A DNA stretch of 64,000 nucleotides from Periweissella cryptocerci (GTDB taxonomy: Bacteria > Bacillota > Bacilli > Lactobacillales > Lactobacillaceae): positions 1,364,001 through 1,428,000 of the forward strand of contig NZ_CP037940.1 in assembly GCF_004358325.1 (NCBI RefSeq), read 5' to 3'. Positions 63,993 through 64,000 of this stretch are shown here, piece by piece. The notes below the pieces were generated by a model. The model saw only the letters and a list, made by a program, of their open reading frames with translations, did no database searches and was not told the DNA's origin. Each line of letters begins with the position of its first letter. The stretch's first letter is position 1. Both the position numbers and the translations under genes were made by a program.

Positions 63993-64000
63993 CTAGTAAT

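Overview
The window looks like a chromosomal segment from a low-GC Gram-positive lactic acid bacterium. A heterofermentative member of the Weissella/Periweissella/Leuconostoc group fits best. The glucose-6-phosphate dehydrogenase reads like the Leuconostoc enzyme. There are two WxL-type surface protein loci, a sortase, a Met T-box and an almost perfect parS site. Genus is an inference; no rRNA or tRNA is present to settle it. Nearly all genes lie on the minus strand.

Layout. 1-5.1 kb: 3' end of glycerol kinase, a NusG-II-domain protein, a frameshifted MFS transporter, a gap with two DnaA boxes and intergenic repeat copy A, then zwf. 5.3-7.5 kb: a frameshifted zeta-toxin-type kinase with a 52-residue overlapping ORF, a small membrane protein and a decayed S24 repressor fragment. 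7.5-12.4 kb: WxL locus 1 (WxL protein, DUF916/DUF3324 protein, large LRR-WxL protein). 13.1-23.5 kb: a polytopic membrane protein fused to MucBP-like repeats, then a sortase followed by a 2268-residue adhesin with ten SpaA/Cna-B repeats. 23.6-27.3 kb: ClC antiporter and two DUF606 transporters. 27.3-47.0 kb: the unusual locus described below. 47.2-49.2 kb: Ppx/GppA protein and two small membrane proteins. 49.4-57.2 kb: nucleoside ABC transporter and a secreted 5'-nucleotidase, which together can scavenge extracellular nucleotides. 58.1-63.6 kb: short MetE-like methyltransferase under a Met T-box, a DUF4143 ATPase, trpS and glmU. The window ends in a palindromic repeat.

The most interesting part is the apparent operon from about 43.1 kb down to 27.3 kb. 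It appears to be read from one promoter that carries three 11-bp direct repeats. It encodes a matrixin-type secreted protease, two small proteins, a WxL protein, a DUF916/DUF3324 protein, a PgaC-like processive glycosyltransferase and a PgaD-like membrane partner. These are followed by five NADH-oxidase-family flavoprotein homologues interleaved with five paralogous two-TM proteins; a sixth two-TM paralogue lies in the neighbouring unit. None of the five oxidase homologues keeps the catalytic Cys42. Three look able to bind FAD. The other two have also lost both Rossmann glycine signatures and the FAD-binding GD motif, yet keep the C-terminal dimer-interface segment that the adjacent flavoproteins have lost. 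I read this as enzyme/pseudoenzyme heterodimers tied by membrane partners to surface-polysaccharide synthesis. To my knowledge this has not been described as a system; that judgement and the function are inference.

Other notable items are a 26-bp inverted repeat flanking the first WxL gene, three operator-like sites at an exact 40-bp period upstream of the ATPase gene, PurBox-like sites at the nucleotide-salvage genes, and a 39-bp palindromic triplet repeat.
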